A DNA stretch of 64,000 nucleotides, taken from the NCBI RefSeq assembly GCF_001613545.1, contig NZ_BDCO01000002.1, positions 1,364,001-1,428,000 of the forward strand, written 5' to 3'. The notes under the pieces were generated by a model. It was not told the origin of the DNA. It was given only the letters and a program-made list of their open reading frames with translations, and ran no database searches. Positions 18,906 to 30,947 of the stretch are shown one piece after another (positions within the stretch are counted from its first letter, which is position 1; each line of letters starts with the position of its first letter). The position numbers were made by a program, and so were the translations under genes. The DNA is from Terrimicrobium sacchariphilum (GTDB taxonomy: Bacteria; Verrucomicrobiota; Verrucomicrobiia; Chthoniobacterales; Terrimicrobiaceae).

Positions 18906-19424
18906 ATGAAGAAGCTCTTCCTCCTTCCCCTCCTGCTTTCGGCCACCTCGATCTTCGCCCAGGCCCAGCTCCCGCCCCTGCCTCCCAGCGGCTTTGTCAC
19001 TCTCGACCAGATTGTCAACGAGTTCTCCACCCAGCCCGACGCGGCGTTGCAAAAGTATAACGGCCAGCGCGTCGCGGTCTATGGAAGGGTGGGGCAGGTC
19101 GAAAAGTCCGATGATACCGAAGGCAATCCGCTCGTCGCTTATCTCCAGCGCGCAGACAATCCCTCGCCGGATGTGAAATGTGTCTTTTCCGCGGATGACG
19201 TGCCGACCACCAACGTCATGATCAGCGATGACCAGTCCCAGGCCATCATCTTCCATCGCAATAGCGATGGACAGCTCACCGAGCAGCGCCCCTTCATTGT
19301 GGTCGGTCAGAACGTGGTGATCCGCGGCACCTTTTCCAACTACGTTGCTGGCGACGTCGTCCTCAAGGACACCCACCTTTTGAAGAAGGAAGAAGCCAAG
19401 AAGCTGATCGAGGAAAACAAATAG
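18906..19424 (+). CDS. Secreted OB-fold (tRNA_anti-like) protein
   Basis: A 172-residue protein with a signal peptide (MKKLFLLPLLLSATSIFAQA). The mature part fits the tRNA_anti-like OB-fold: KYNGQRVAVYGRVGQVEKS, then VKCVFSADD, then GQNVVIRGTFSNYVAGDVVLKDTHLL. In such secreted versions the OB-fold is a small binding module of unknown ligand. ATG 18906 is preferred over an ATG 14 codons upstream because it begins the signal peptide. A large hairpin follows the stop. Confidence 0.85.
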   Translation: MKKLFLLPLLLSATSIFAQAQLPPLPPSGFVTLDQIVNEFSTQPDAALQKYNGQRVAVYGRVGQVEKSDDTEGNPLVAYLQRADNPSPDVKCVFSADDVPTTNVMISDDQSQAIIFHRNSDGQLTEQRPFIVVGQNVVIRGTFSNYVAGDVVLKDTHLLKKEEAKKLIEENK

Positions 19425-19434
19425 AACGACCTTT

Positions 19435-19476
19435 GATCTGACCGGGTGGCGGCTGCTTTGCCGCCACCGGGATCAG
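19435..19476. terminator. Large hairpin between converging genes
   Basis: A perfect 9-bp GC-rich stem GGTGGCGGC/GCCGCCACC (19445-19453 and 19460-19468), loop TGCTTT, extended outward by CTGACC pairing with the GG and TCAG on the other side. It sits between two converging genes (stops at 19424 and 19496), so it may terminate both. There is no good T-run on either strand. Confidence 0.55.
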
Positions 19477-19495
19477 AATATGTGAGCAGTATGGA

Positions 19496-19996
19496 TTACT
19501 GCTGGGGGCCTTTGTGCGGGCGGGGACCACTTTGTTCGCCCCCGTCAGCGGGCTCGGCTGGCAGGGCAAATTCTCCGGCGTCGAAGAGCGCCTTGAGCTC
19601 GCCCGTGGTGTCCACGAGATAGATCTTCATCCGGCCCTTTTCACCCCCGCCGGCTAGAAACAATCCTTTGAGGATGGTGGAGTCATTCTTTCCGTCGAAG
19701 TCCGTGCCATACTTGCGCGCAAACGCGCTGGCATCGGCGGCCTTTACCGCGACAAGAATCCCACCGCCGGGCTTCTTGTCTGTTCGGTCGATCGTCATGG
19801 CATGAAAGAACTGGAAGTCGGGATTGGGGCTGACCCAGTGGACCGGTTTGACGAAGGCGACATCCAGGGAAACGATCTGGTTGACGAAATCCTGCGGAGT
19901 GGTGAGGAAGTACTCTGCGGTATGTTTGGATTCCGCCCGGAGCGGAGCGGTGGCTGCGAGCAGTACGATGGTTAGGGTAATGAGGGGACTCTTCAT
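19496..19996 (-). CDS. Secreted protein of unknown function
   Basis: A 166-residue protein with a signal peptide (MKSPLITLTIVLLAATAPLRA). ATG 19996 is preferred to a start 12 codons upstream because the signal peptide begins there. The mature part has KHTAEYFLTTPQDFVNQIVSLDVAFVKP at its start, resembling small OB-like exported domains that begin with a membrane- or ligand-facing strand, and ends in a low-complexity Pro/Gly/Glu tail. It is divergent from the Ada-like gene. Function unknown. Confidence 0.78.
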   Translation of the reverse strand: MKSPLITLTIVLLAATAPLRAESKHTAEYFLTTPQDFVNQIVSLDVAFVKPVHWVSPNPDFQFFHAMTIDRTDKKPGGGILVAVKAADASAFARKYGTDFDGKNDSTILKGLFLAGGGEKGRMKIYLVDTTGELKALFDAGEFALPAEPADGGEQSGPRPHKGPQQ

Positions 19997-20085
19997 ACAG
20001 GATGGAACGCGTGGCTTTCTCCCGAGTTTCAAAAAATTTCACTGATACTTCGTCGCAAGAACCGGGTGGGCGCGAAGGTGAGTTC

Positions 20086-20934
20086 ATGCGAGAGTGGGCT
20101 TTCATGAGCGACTACCAGCGCATAGCGGAGATCATCCGGTATCTTGATGGGAATTTTGTCGATCAGCCGGATCTCGCGACCTTGGCCTTGAGGGCTGGCT
20201 TGAGCGAATCACACTTTCATCACGTGTTTACGGACTGGGTCGGTGCGACACCCAAGGAGTTTTTGCAGTGCCTCACGGTAAGCCACGCGCGCCGCCTTTT
20301 GCTGGAGGGAGAGAGCGTCCTGACCGCAGCCTATGAGTCCGGGTTGTCCGGCCCTGGCCGGCTGCACGATCTGTGCGTCTCACTCGAGGCGGCTTCGCCC
20401 GGTGAGATCAAAGCCGGAGGGCAGGGATGGAAGATCACTGCGGGCTATGCATCCACGCCTTTTGGAAAGGTCTTGATCGCACAAAGTCCGCGAGGAGTGT
20501 GCTGGCTTTCCTTCCCGGATGGAGCAACCGGAGCATGGGAGGAGATGGCATCCCAGTGGCCGAGGGCGGAGTGGCTGCACTCGGATGGGGCCGCGCAGCA
20601 ACTGGCCGATCAGATTTTTCAACCTTCAGCCAGCCGTGTCCCGATCCGGGCCCACGTACGAGGCAGCGACTTTCAGGTCAAGGTCTGGCGAGCTTTGCTG
20701 CGCATCCCGCCCGGTTCTCTGGTCAGCTATGGGGCATTAGCGATGGCAGCTGGATTCCCTGCGGCTTCGCGCGCAGTCGGCACGGCTATCGGACAGAATG
20801 CGATTTCCTATCTCATTCCCTGTCATCGGGTCATCCGACAGACGGGCGTGATGGGAAATTACCGCTGGGACCCAATCCGCAAGCGGGCCATGATCGCGTG
20901 GGAGGGGTGTCTCTCCGCCCACGCGTCAGATTGA
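20086..20934 (+). CDS. Ada-like regulator/methylated-DNA methyltransferase lacking the N-terminal zinc domain
   Basis: A 282-residue two-domain protein. The N-terminal part is an AraC-type helix-turn-helix (LATLALRAGLSESHFHHVF), and the C-terminal part is an O6-alkylguanine-DNA alkyltransferase with the RALLRIPPGSLVSYG region and active-site IPCHRVI (C246). It removes alkyl groups from guanine O6 by suicidal transfer to C246, and may regulate its own regulon. E. coli Ada has an extra N-terminal zinc domain with a second acceptor Cys; that domain is absent, so classic phosphotriester-triggered activation is not expected. ATG 20086 has AAGGTGAG upstream; ATG 20104 is an alternative. Confidence 0.93.
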   Translation: MREWAFMSDYQRIAEIIRYLDGNFVDQPDLATLALRAGLSESHFHHVFTDWVGATPKEFLQCLTVSHARRLLLEGESVLTAAYESGLSGPGRLHDLCVSLEAASPGEIKAGGQGWKITAGYASTPFGKVLIAQSPRGVCWLSFPDGATGAWEEMASQWPRAEWLHSDGAAQQLADQIFQPSASRVPIRAHVRGSDFQVKVWRALLRIPPGSLVSYGALAMAAGFPAASRAVGTAIGQNAISYLIPCHRVIRQTGVMGNYRWDPIRKRAMIAWEGCLSAHASD

Positions 20935-20938
20935 ATCA

Positions 20939-23767
<2,829 letters not shown>

Positions 23768-24130
23768 GGGCGAATCAACCAGACTGCCTCGCCTGCCGCC
23801 TGAGTCAAGCGGGTTCCAATTCCCGGGCACTGCTCGCAGCAGGTCCGGCCCCCGGGAATGGTCTTCCAGAGGAATCGGGGAAGGCCCGGGACATGGATTG
23901 TCCTTTTCCCTGTGAAAGTCATCCTCTCTCTCGTCACGACTTTCGCCTTGCTCGTGTTTCTCTCGGCGTCAATGTCGGAGCCCGTTTCGGTATGGCCCGG
24001 CGATCGCCTGGTTGGACACGCCAGCTGGTTGTTGCGGTTGAGGTGTTTTTTCCCAATATGCGGGGGTGCTCTGAAGTGTGGTGTGAAGCGACTTGCCACC
24101 AGCACTGGGCGCAAGCCCGTCTTCCGGCGC
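23768..24130. other. 363-bp intergenic region upstream of alaS
   Basis: Between the alaS start and the stop of the histidine kinase gene, both on the minus strand. I see no convincing gene, RNA or repeat here. It must hold the alaS promoter and leader, and probably the 3' end of the kinase transcript; a weak short inverted repeat (GGGCGCAAGCCC near 24104) is the only structure noted. Confidence 0.5.
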
Positions 24131-26098
24131 TCAGTGGAGGACCGACATGATCGCGCGCTGGAGACTTTCTCCAGTGAATGGTTTGCCGAGGACAGAGGTC
24201 ATTCCGACTGCCAGGCATTCCGTGCGTTCCGCCTCGGTCACTCCGGCCGTGATGGCGATGATGGGGACAGGCTGGGCCTGCTTCCGGGATTCGGCCTCAC
24301 GAATGAGGCGGGTGGCCTGGAGACCATCCATGCCGGGCATGCTGACATCCATGAAAATCATGTCAAAATCCCCGGTGACCGCGAGATCCACGCAGTCCTG
24401 GCCTGTGGATACAATCGTTGTTTCGCAGGATAACCGTTCCAGCATGCGGCGGATCAGCTTTTGGCTGAGGATGTTGTCCTCGGCCACCAACACGCGCCAT
24501 CCTCCAGGGACCATATTGCCTCCCCGGGTGGATGAGGGGCTGGGCGAGTTTGCCTGGGAGGGCGGTCGTACCAGGATGGATGCGGAGAAAGTGGAGCCCT
24601 TTCCGGCGATGCTTTCAAAGCGTATGCCGCCGCCCAGGAGTTCGCACAGGCTACGCACGATGGTGAGGCCCAGCCCGGTGCCGCCGTATTTGCGCGTGAG
24701 CGAGGAATCCGCCTGGCTGAAGGGTTGAAAGATCTTTTCATGGTCGGCTTTCGCTATCCCGATGCCGGTGTCCTGCACGGTAAAATGAATCTCGAGCGAT
24801 CCATCGTCGCTCCGTATCCCTGTCTGCACCGAGAGCGATACGGACCCCTCGTGGGTGAATTTCAGGGCATTGCCGAGCAGGTTGCCGAGGATTTGATGAA
24901 TGCGGATAGAGTCGGACTCCACCCAGGCCGGGACGTCATCCCCTATGGTGCAGAAGAAGGAGATTCCCCGGCGGCGAGCGTCCAGCTCCGTGCCTCGCGC
25001 GATATCGGCGATGAGAGCGCGGAGGTCGATGTCGCGGAGATCGAGCGTGAGACGGCCGGCCTCGATGCGTGAGAGGTCCAGGACATCGGAGACGAGCGAC
25101 AGGAGCAGTCTGCTGCTTTGATCGATGCTTTCGACGATTTCTCTCTGCTCGGTGCTGAGCTCGGTTTTCTGCAAAAGCGAGGTGAATCCAATCACCCCGT
25201 GAAGCGGGGTGCGGATTTCGTGGCTCATCGTGGTAAGGAACTGGCTCTTTGCGAGATTGGCGCGATCCGCCTCCTCCTTGGCCTTGCGCAGAGCCTCCTC
25301 CGTACGCTTGAGCGCGCTGAGGTCCGTGGCCTGGATGACGAGGTACTTGGGGTTTCCCTCCAGGTCTCGGGCGAGGGAAATACACGACAGGGTCCAGATG
25401 ATCGAGCCATCCTTGCGGACGTAGCGAAACTCGCCCTCAAAATGCTCCCGCTGCCCGGTGATGATCTCCTCCATCGTCTTCTGTAGCGTGGGCAGATCGG
25501 CCGGAGTCGTGACGTCCGCATAGCAGCGGGCATGAAATTCATCGACCGTGTAACCCAGCAGGCGCGCCATCGCCGCGTTCGCCGTCTTCCAGGAAAAGTC
25601 GACCGGTGTAATGACAAATCCAACCGACGGACTGGAGAGCAGGGTTTGAAACCGGGATTCGCTCTCGAGCAGCGCGTCCTGCTGGATCTTTCGTTCTGTG
25701 ATATCCGTGATAAACCCGTTCCAGATCACCGTGCCGTCGCTCTCGCGGCGGGAGAGATGTCCCTGGCTTTCCACCCAGCGGAGTCCCAGCTTGGGAAAGA
25801 TATACCGGTATTCCCGGTGCCACGGGCGGAGAGTGCGGATGTGCTCTCGCGAGGCGGCAAGCATGCTCTCCCGGTCATCGGGATGGACGAACTTATGGAA
25901 ATACGTGGAGTCGCGCAGGAGGTCTTCCGGATTGAGGCCGAAGATGTCTCTCACGGCATCGTTCATGAAGGTGAGGCGCGACCGCCCGTCCGGGTAGATC
26001 TCGCATTCATACATGATGCCGGGGAGGACCGCCGTCATTCTCCGCAGACGGGCCACCGTGATTTCAGCGTCGGAGACCGAGATCGGCACGTCGCTCAT
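24131..26098 (-). CDS. Hybrid sensor histidine kinase with two PAS domains and a receiver
   Basis: A 655-residue cytoplasmic two-component protein. Domains in order: PAS with PAC (about residues 15-140), a second PAS/PAC (about 145-265, ending in QATDLSALKRTEEALR), a HisKA dimerisation domain with phosphorylation motif SHEIRTPLHG, HATPase (NLLGNALKFTHEG; DTGIGIA; GGTGLGLTIV), and a C-terminal receiver with acidic residues in VAEDN, phospho-acceptor Asp in IFMDVSMPGMDG, and a later Lys in VLGKPF. No transmembrane segment is seen, so it senses an internal signal through PAS. No output regulator gene lies next to it, so the partner is unknown. Confidence 0.95.
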   Translation of the reverse strand: MSDVPISVSDAEITVARLRRMTAVLPGIMYECEIYPDGRSRLTFMNDAVRDIFGLNPEDLLRDSTYFHKFVHPDDRESMLAASREHIRTLRPWHREYRYIFPKLGLRWVESQGHLSRRESDGTVIWNGFITDITERKIQQDALLESESRFQTLLSSPSVGFVITPVDFSWKTANAAMARLLGYTVDEFHARCYADVTTPADLPTLQKTMEEIITGQREHFEGEFRYVRKDGSIIWTLSCISLARDLEGNPKYLVIQATDLSALKRTEEALRKAKEEADRANLAKSQFLTTMSHEIRTPLHGVIGFTSLLQKTELSTEQREIVESIDQSSRLLLSLVSDVLDLSRIEAGRLTLDLRDIDLRALIADIARGTELDARRRGISFFCTIGDDVPAWVESDSIRIHQILGNLLGNALKFTHEGSVSLSVQTGIRSDDGSLEIHFTVQDTGIGIAKADHEKIFQPFSQADSSLTRKYGGTGLGLTIVRSLCELLGGGIRFESIAGKGSTFSASILVRPPSQANSPSPSSTRGGNMVPGGWRVLVAEDNILSQKLIRRMLERLSCETTIVSTGQDCVDLAVTGDFDMIFMDVSMPGMDGLQATRLIREAESRKQAQPVPIIAITAGVTEAERTECLAVGMTSVLGKPFTGESLQRAIMSVLH

Positions 26099-26186
26099 GG
26101 TGCGAAAGATAGGAGATGCTCAGCGAAAAAGGGACTGAAAAATGCAGGGTGTTTCAGCGGGTTCCCTTCCCCCTGCACACTTTGTT

Positions 26187-27569
26187 TTATTTCGGCGCCT
26201 GCCAGTCGCGAGGATCGGAGGGCAGTGCGCTCAGGATGGCCGCGGGAACTTTTGCGACCTCCAGGGAATCGTTCATACGAGTCAGAACCTGGCCGTCTTT
26301 TTCCGCACCGAAGGAAATCGTGGCGATGTTCCGTGCTCCCGCAGTGGTCTCCGGGGTGTTCTCCGACAGGACGGAAAGAAACTCGACCTTGATGCGTGGC
26401 GGAGCGAGCTGATCTCCTTCAAGCTTGTCGGCACTGGTCAATACATACGCGGAGACCCGGGTCGAGCTGATTGCATCCACGAGCGCGCGGATAGCCTGGT
26501 TGCTGGCCGGGCGGATCTCCGGTCCCGCTTTCAGCAGCCAGCCGTCCCCCTTGCGCCGGAGCTCGATCGTGTTTTCTGGAAAGGTGATGCGAATCATGTC
26601 GACCAGATCGATGTTGAGCGGAAACAGGCGATGATCGCGCAGGGCGTCCGGCGTGACGTTCAGGAGCTTGATCGTCTCGGGCGGAAGGCGGAAAATCGAG
26701 TCCCGCGCTGTAAACTCCGCCACGACGGAATCCTGGGTGGCCTGTCCGATGCGAAGCGTCTGGTGGCGCTCCTTGCCCTCAGCGTAAAATGAGATCTCAT
26801 TCGTTCCCTCGACGATGCCGAAGCGGCTCAGGTCTCCAGAGTCGTCGGAGAGCACCTCGCGAATCGTCAATCCCAGGAGGGTGTTGAGGAAGGCATTGAC
26901 CGAGGCTTGGTCAGCCGGGGCGCTGAGCGGCTTGACCATCCGCCAGCCGCGTGCGTCCTGGGAAAGCTCGATCTGGCCGTCGCTGCGGCGAATGATCACG
27001 CGGTCCACCTGGTCGGCCTCGAGGTCCGTCAGGCGCGGATCGCGGAACTTTTGCGCATCCTGAAAGGCGAGCTTGAGGATGTCGTCATCGATCACATAGA
27101 CGTCGCGGTCACTGCCCCGGCGAACGTAGATCTTTCCATCTCCTGCCGCATCCTTTCCGATGAGGAGGGTGACGTCCTGATCACCGAAAATCTGGATCTT
27201 CCGCTTGGGCTTTTTCAACCCAAAGTCGCCGAGATCGTCGTCGCTGCGAAATTCGCGTCCATCGACCCGGTCGGAGTACTGGAGATTTGACGCGAGCTTG
27301 AGCACATCGCGAATGAGCGCCGGGTTGGCCCGGTCCTTGTCATCGCCCTCGATACGCCACCCGTTGCCGCGTCGCTTGATAATGAGCTCGTCGCTGGGGG
27401 AGGTAATGCGAAACTCCTTCACTCCGGCGGGATCGAAGTCGAGGACCCTTCCGCCCAGGGCGAGTTGCGCCTTTTCTCGCGTGCTGCGGGTCAGCGGCTC
27501 GTAGATCGCCAGGAAGCCGATCGCAACGACTGCCAGGAGGCAGAGGAAGATGGTCCAGCCCCGGCTCAT
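26187..27569 (-). CDS. DUF4340 protein of the ABC/GldG operon
   Basis: A 460-residue protein with one N-terminal membrane segment (TIFLCLLAVVAIGFLAIYEPL) and a long outer portion made of repeated beta-rich units, fitting the DUF4340 family. Units recur around FRITSPSDELIIKRRGNGWRIEG (about 50-75), QVDRVIIRRSDGQIELSQDARGWRM (about 190-215) and IRITFPENTIELRRKGDGWLLKAG (about 325-350). It is the last gene of the four-gene cluster; its start overlaps the stop of the GldG-type gene by 4 bp. Members accompany ABC exporters of the gliding-motility type; the biochemical role is unknown. Confidence 0.9.
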   Translation of the reverse strand: MSRGWTIFLCLLAVVAIGFLAIYEPLTRSTREKAQLALGGRVLDFDPAGVKEFRITSPSDELIIKRRGNGWRIEGDDKDRANPALIRDVLKLASNLQYSDRVDGREFRSDDDLGDFGLKKPKRKIQIFGDQDVTLLIGKDAAGDGKIYVRRGSDRDVYVIDDDILKLAFQDAQKFRDPRLTDLEADQVDRVIIRRSDGQIELSQDARGWRMVKPLSAPADQASVNAFLNTLLGLTIREVLSDDSGDLSRFGIVEGTNEISFYAEGKERHQTLRIGQATQDSVVAEFTARDSIFRLPPETIKLLNVTPDALRDHRLFPLNIDLVDMIRITFPENTIELRRKGDGWLLKAGPEIRPASNQAIRALVDAISSTRVSAYVLTSADKLEGDQLAPPRIKVEFLSVLSENTPETTAGARNIATISFGAEKDGQVLTRMNDSLEVAKVPAAILSALPSDPRDWQAPK

Positions 27570-29050
27570 GCGCGTCGTCGGAGCCAGGCGATGATCCCGA
27601 AGAGGGCGGCCACCCCGGGGATCGCGATAAGGATGTAGAGCGAGATCGAGCTTAGCTGGGCATCCGAGAGATTGATCGAGAACTGGTCGATCTTCTTGGG
27701 CACTGCTCCGGTGAACTGGCGCCGGTCGAGCAGCCAGTTGGCCGAGCTCATCAGGAAGTCGAGCGCCTGCGGCTGCTGCGAAAGTGCGACATCCAGGGCG
27801 AATTGACTGCTGCCCACCGCGATGAGCTTGGACGACTCGACATCCACGCGGTCGTCATCCACTCCTCCGCGGGCTGCTGCCACCGCCACGTAGACGGGGT
27901 ATCCCACGTCCTTGCCCTCATCGTAGCGCACGCCCTTCTTTTCATCCGTGACGTACTCCGACTCACCCCAGAATTTCTCCTTCGCGATCAGCAGGGGCCA
28001 CAGCTGGATCTTGTCCGACTTGGCTTGCTCCGGGTCCATGAACAAGGACTGCGTCTCGCCCGTGAGCAGCATCTCGAGTCCGACGAGCCGTTTCGTGACA
28101 GGGTTCCTGTCCATGAAGTCGACGGTTACTTCGCGCAGGATGCCTGTGGCAAATCCCAGGCGCACCGTGCAGAGCACCCGATTGTCCATGGGCAGTACGC
28201 CGCGTCGCGCCAGGAAACGGTGGAGCTGGACCGTGCGGGCCGATGGATCGAGCAACACCAGCACGCGGCCTTGCTCGGAACTCCAGAACCGGTCGAGGAT
28301 GGCTGCCTCGCGCTCGGTCAGGTCGACCTGTGGAGCCGCGATCACCAGGAGGGAGCAATCGGATGGCACGCTATCCGCAGAGCCCAGCGAGAGGGGAAGC
28401 GTCTCGGCATTTTGCTTTACGAGATACTCGCGGAAGAGGCCGAGAGGAGTCGGGCCGTCGATGGGCGGCTCTCCATGGCCCTGGAGGAAATAGATCTTCT
28501 TCTTGTCGGGCGAAAGCAGCGAGAGCATCGCGTTGGTGAGCACCATTTCGCCGCCAAAGGAGAGCAGACGCGGGGTTTCTCCCTGCTGGACTCCCTCGAG
28601 GTTGATGTCTCCCAGATCTCCGGCGGGGATGAATTTGCTTCGTCCCTCGTAGTCGACGATCACGACATTCTCGGTGGCGCTGAATTTGTACTGCGCCTGC
28701 AAGGCGCGCGCCCGGGTAAGGTCGCGGGTGGGGTCCACGTACTCGACATGGATCAGCTTGCGCCCGGAGAAGGTCAGTTCCTTGAGGAGATTTCGCAGAT
28801 CATTGAAGACCACGCGATCCGGTGCGACCGACGTGGGGGAGAAGAAGACCACGATATTCACCGGCTTCTTCAGCTCGCGAATGACGCGCTTCGTCTGTTC
28901 CGAAAGGACAAACTTCTGCGACCGCGAGTAATCCGCGCGGACATAGTGGTTGAAGCTGTAGTAGTTCACCGCCACCAGCAGCACAAACATGGCGATGATC
29001 TGCACCAGCACATTGATGCGGATCGTCTTGCGGGGGATCTTCGCCGTCAT
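27566..29050 (-). CDS. GldG-family ABC auxiliary protein
   Basis: A 494-residue protein with one N-terminal membrane helix (INVLVQIIAMFVLLVAVNYYSF), a large extracytoplasmic domain with the ABC-transporter auxiliary/GldG pattern (VIRELKKPVNIVVFFSP; KIYFLQGHGEPPIDG; DCSLLVIAAPQVDLTE), and a C-terminal membrane helix (ISLYILIAIPGVAALFGIIAWL). It belongs to the GldG family of ABC auxiliary proteins, named for Bacteroidetes gliding genes but widespread in non-gliders. ATG 29050 is used; its ATGA overlaps the permease stop, so it is co-translated with its partners. Confidence 0.92.
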   Translation of the reverse strand: MTAKIPRKTIRINVLVQIIAMFVLLVAVNYYSFNHYVRADYSRSQKFVLSEQTKRVIRELKKPVNIVVFFSPTSVAPDRVVFNDLRNLLKELTFSGRKLIHVEYVDPTRDLTRARALQAQYKFSATENVVIVDYEGRSKFIPAGDLGDINLEGVQQGETPRLLSFGGEMVLTNAMLSLLSPDKKKIYFLQGHGEPPIDGPTPLGLFREYLVKQNAETLPLSLGSADSVPSDCSLLVIAAPQVDLTEREAAILDRFWSSEQGRVLVLLDPSARTVQLHRFLARRGVLPMDNRVLCTVRLGFATGILREVTVDFMDRNPVTKRLVGLEMLLTGETQSLFMDPEQAKSDKIQLWPLLIAKEKFWGESEYVTDEKKGVRYDEGKDVGYPVYVAVAAARGGVDDDRVDVESSKLIAVGSSQFALDVALSQQPQALDFLMSSANWLLDRRQFTGAVPKKIDQFSINLSDAQLSSISLYILIAIPGVAALFGIIAWLRRRA

Positions 29051-29802
29051 GAGCGCCACCTCCGATGCTGGAAGATATGGAAGGTGAGGAACAGGGTGAA
29101 AAGAGTCAGGCTCACGTAAAGTACGATCGGACGACTGTCGAACACCCCCTGCGAGAAGTCGGCCATGTGCTCGATGGTCGAGAAGTAGTAGACGATGTCG
29201 CCGAGGAACCGGTCCGCAGAGGGAAAGACAAAGGTCACCACACTGAGAAAGAACATCAGGCAGATGATGGCAAAGGAGACGATGGCTGCGACGATCTGGT
29301 TGCTCGTGAGGGAGGAGGCCAGGCAGCCGATGGAGAGGTAAAACATGCCGACCAGCAGCAGCAGGAGGTATGACCCAAAGTACTGGCTGAATGACTGCGC
29401 GGCCGATTGTCCCGTGACCACGTGGAAGATCACGAAATACAGGATCGTGGGAGCCCAGAGAACGAGGTAGAAGGCCAGGGCTCCGAAATACTTTGAAAGC
29501 ACCACGGCGAGGTCTCCCACCGGGGCGGTCATCAGGGTCTCGATCGTCCCGAGCTTATATTCCTCGCTGAATAGCCGCATCGTCAGCAGGGGAAAAGTGA
29601 GGATGAAAGGGAACCACAGCAGGATGCTGTCAAAAAACGCCTCGATCACAGTTGTCTGCGACGTCGCCCGATTCAATGCGCCGACTCCGAGTTGAAAGAT
29701 AAACCCGACGATCAGCAGGAAGCAGAAGAGGACGATGTAGGCGAGGGGCTGATGAAAATAGTGCCGGATTTCCCGCTTCAGCAGGGTGAAGAATCGACGC
29801 AT
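29047..29802 (-). CDS. ABC-2 type transporter permease (GldF-like)
   Basis: A 251-residue integral membrane protein with about six hydrophobic segments, starting MRRFFTLLKREIRHYFHQPLAYIV. Its pattern is the ABC-2 permease family, including the MRLFSEEYKLGTIETLMTAPV segment common to GldF-like permeases. ATG 29802 is preceded by GGAGGATATCTAGG, a strong ribosome-binding site inside the end of the ATPase gene. It should pair with the adjacent ATPase to form the transporter core, with the GldG and DUF4340 proteins as extracytoplasmic partners. Confidence 0.93.
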   Translation of the reverse strand: MRRFFTLLKREIRHYFHQPLAYIVLFCFLLIVGFIFQLGVGALNRATSQTTVIEAFFDSILLWFPFILTFPLLTMRLFSEEYKLGTIETLMTAPVGDLAVVLSKYFGALAFYLVLWAPTILYFVIFHVVTGQSAAQSFSQYFGSYLLLLLVGMFYLSIGCLASSLTSNQIVAAIVSFAIICLMFFLSVVTFVFPSADRFLGDIVYYFSTIEHMADFSQGVFDSRPIVLYVSLTLFTLFLTFHIFQHRRWRS

Positions 29803-29803
29803 C

Positions 29804-30736
29804 CTAGATATCCTCCTTGTGGGTGATCTCGGCAAAAATCTGCTCGAGGGTGGCGACGCGGCGGGTTAGCTCGCGTACGCGCCAGTTTTCCCGCACGGCG
29901 AGGTTGTGCAGGTCCTCGCGCAAGTCCTCGTCGGCCTGGATGAGGTAGCGGGTCCAGTCCTGCGTGCGGTGCGAGTTGAGGCTCTTCACGTGGGGCAGGG
30001 TTTTGATCTTGGCCGTAGCTGCCGCCGGGTCGGGGGCGTTGACCTCAAACAGGATCTCCCCCTCTTGCGTCAGGCGCGAGCGGAGGTTCTCCGGAGTATC
30101 AGAGACCTCGATGCGGCCCTTGTTGATAATGATGACCCGGGTGCACGTCATCTCCACCTCGGAGAGAATGTGGGTGGAGAGCAGGATCGTGTGGTGGCGG
30201 CGCAGGTTGCGGATCAGGTCGCGCACCTGTCGGATCTGGTTCGGATCGAGGCCGATTGTCGGCTCGTCGAGGATGAGCAACTCCGGCTCATGGATCATGG
30301 CGTCGGCCAGTCCCACCCGCTGACGGTACCCTTTGGAAAGTGCGCCGATGAGCTTGCGGCTCACGTCATTGAGGCTGCAAAGTTCGCAGACATCGGCGAG
30401 GCGCTCCTTGATCCGGCGTCCCGGCACTCCCTTGAGTGCAGCGCGGAAGCGCAGATACTCATCCACCCGCATGTCCTGCGGGAGCGGGACATTCTCCGGC
30501 ATGTAGCCGATATGCTCCCGCGCCCGGAGGGAATCGCGAAAGATATCATAGCCTGCGATCTCCGCCGTGCCCGAGGTGGGGGGGAGGTAGCAGGAGAGCA
30601 TGCGCATTGTCGTGCTCTTTCCGGCGCCATTTGGCCCGAGGAACCCGACGATCTCGCCTTTGCCGACCTCAAACTGGATCTCATTGACTGCGGTGACGCT
30701 TCCGTACCGTTTCGTCAGGTTTTGAACCTTGATCAT
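29804..30736 (-). CDS. ABC transporter ATP-binding protein (GldA-like)
   Basis: A 310-residue cytoplasmic ATPase that powers the adjacent permease. Walker A is GPNGAGKST, the Q-loop segment follows, the signature reads LSKGYRQRVGLADAM, Walker B is LLILDEPTIGLD, and the switch His is in LLSTHIL. The C-terminal 90 residues resemble the extra domain of drug- and gliding-type ATPases. It is the first gene of a four-gene unit transcribed leftwards (ATPase, permease, GldG, DUF4340). ATG 30736 is used, since upstream codons lack conserved sequence. It is divergent from sucA. Confidence 0.95.
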   Translation of the reverse strand: MIKVQNLTKRYGSVTAVNEIQFEVGKGEIVGFLGPNGAGKSTTMRMLSCYLPPTSGTAEIAGYDIFRDSLRAREHIGYMPENVPLPQDMRVDEYLRFRAALKGVPGRRIKERLADVCELCSLNDVSRKLIGALSKGYRQRVGLADAMIHEPELLILDEPTIGLDPNQIRQVRDLIRNLRRHHTILLSTHILSEVEMTCTRVIIINKGRIEVSDTPENLRSRLTQEGEILFEVNAPDPAAATAKIKTLPHVKSLNSHRTQDWTRYLIQADEDLREDLHNLAVRENWRVRELTRRVATLEQIFAEITHKEDI

Positions 30737-30839
30737 TAGGGAATCTGTTCGTTTACCGTGGTTTTGGACCTCTTTCAAGCGGCGTGGCGTAAAAATCGGC
30801 CGGAAATCCGTGTCATGCCGTAAAAATTCGATTCGTAAG

Positions 30840-30941
30840 ATGCTTTATTCGTTTGACTTGCGCTTGCTTGTTCTCGTTTCTGCGAGTTTGCGGGATGTTA
30901 GCTTGCGCTCCGCGTTTTCATCCTGCAAGGTGCAGAGGTAG
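30840..30941 (+). other. Possible leader ORF upstream of sucA
   Basis: A 33-codon open frame (ATG 30840) rich in Leu, Ser and Arg ends 6 bases before a terminator-like hairpin in the sucA leader. The position would suit a leader peptide, but composition and lack of a clear ribosome-binding site make this speculative. Confidence 0.2.
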
Positions 30942-30947
30942 TGTTAC

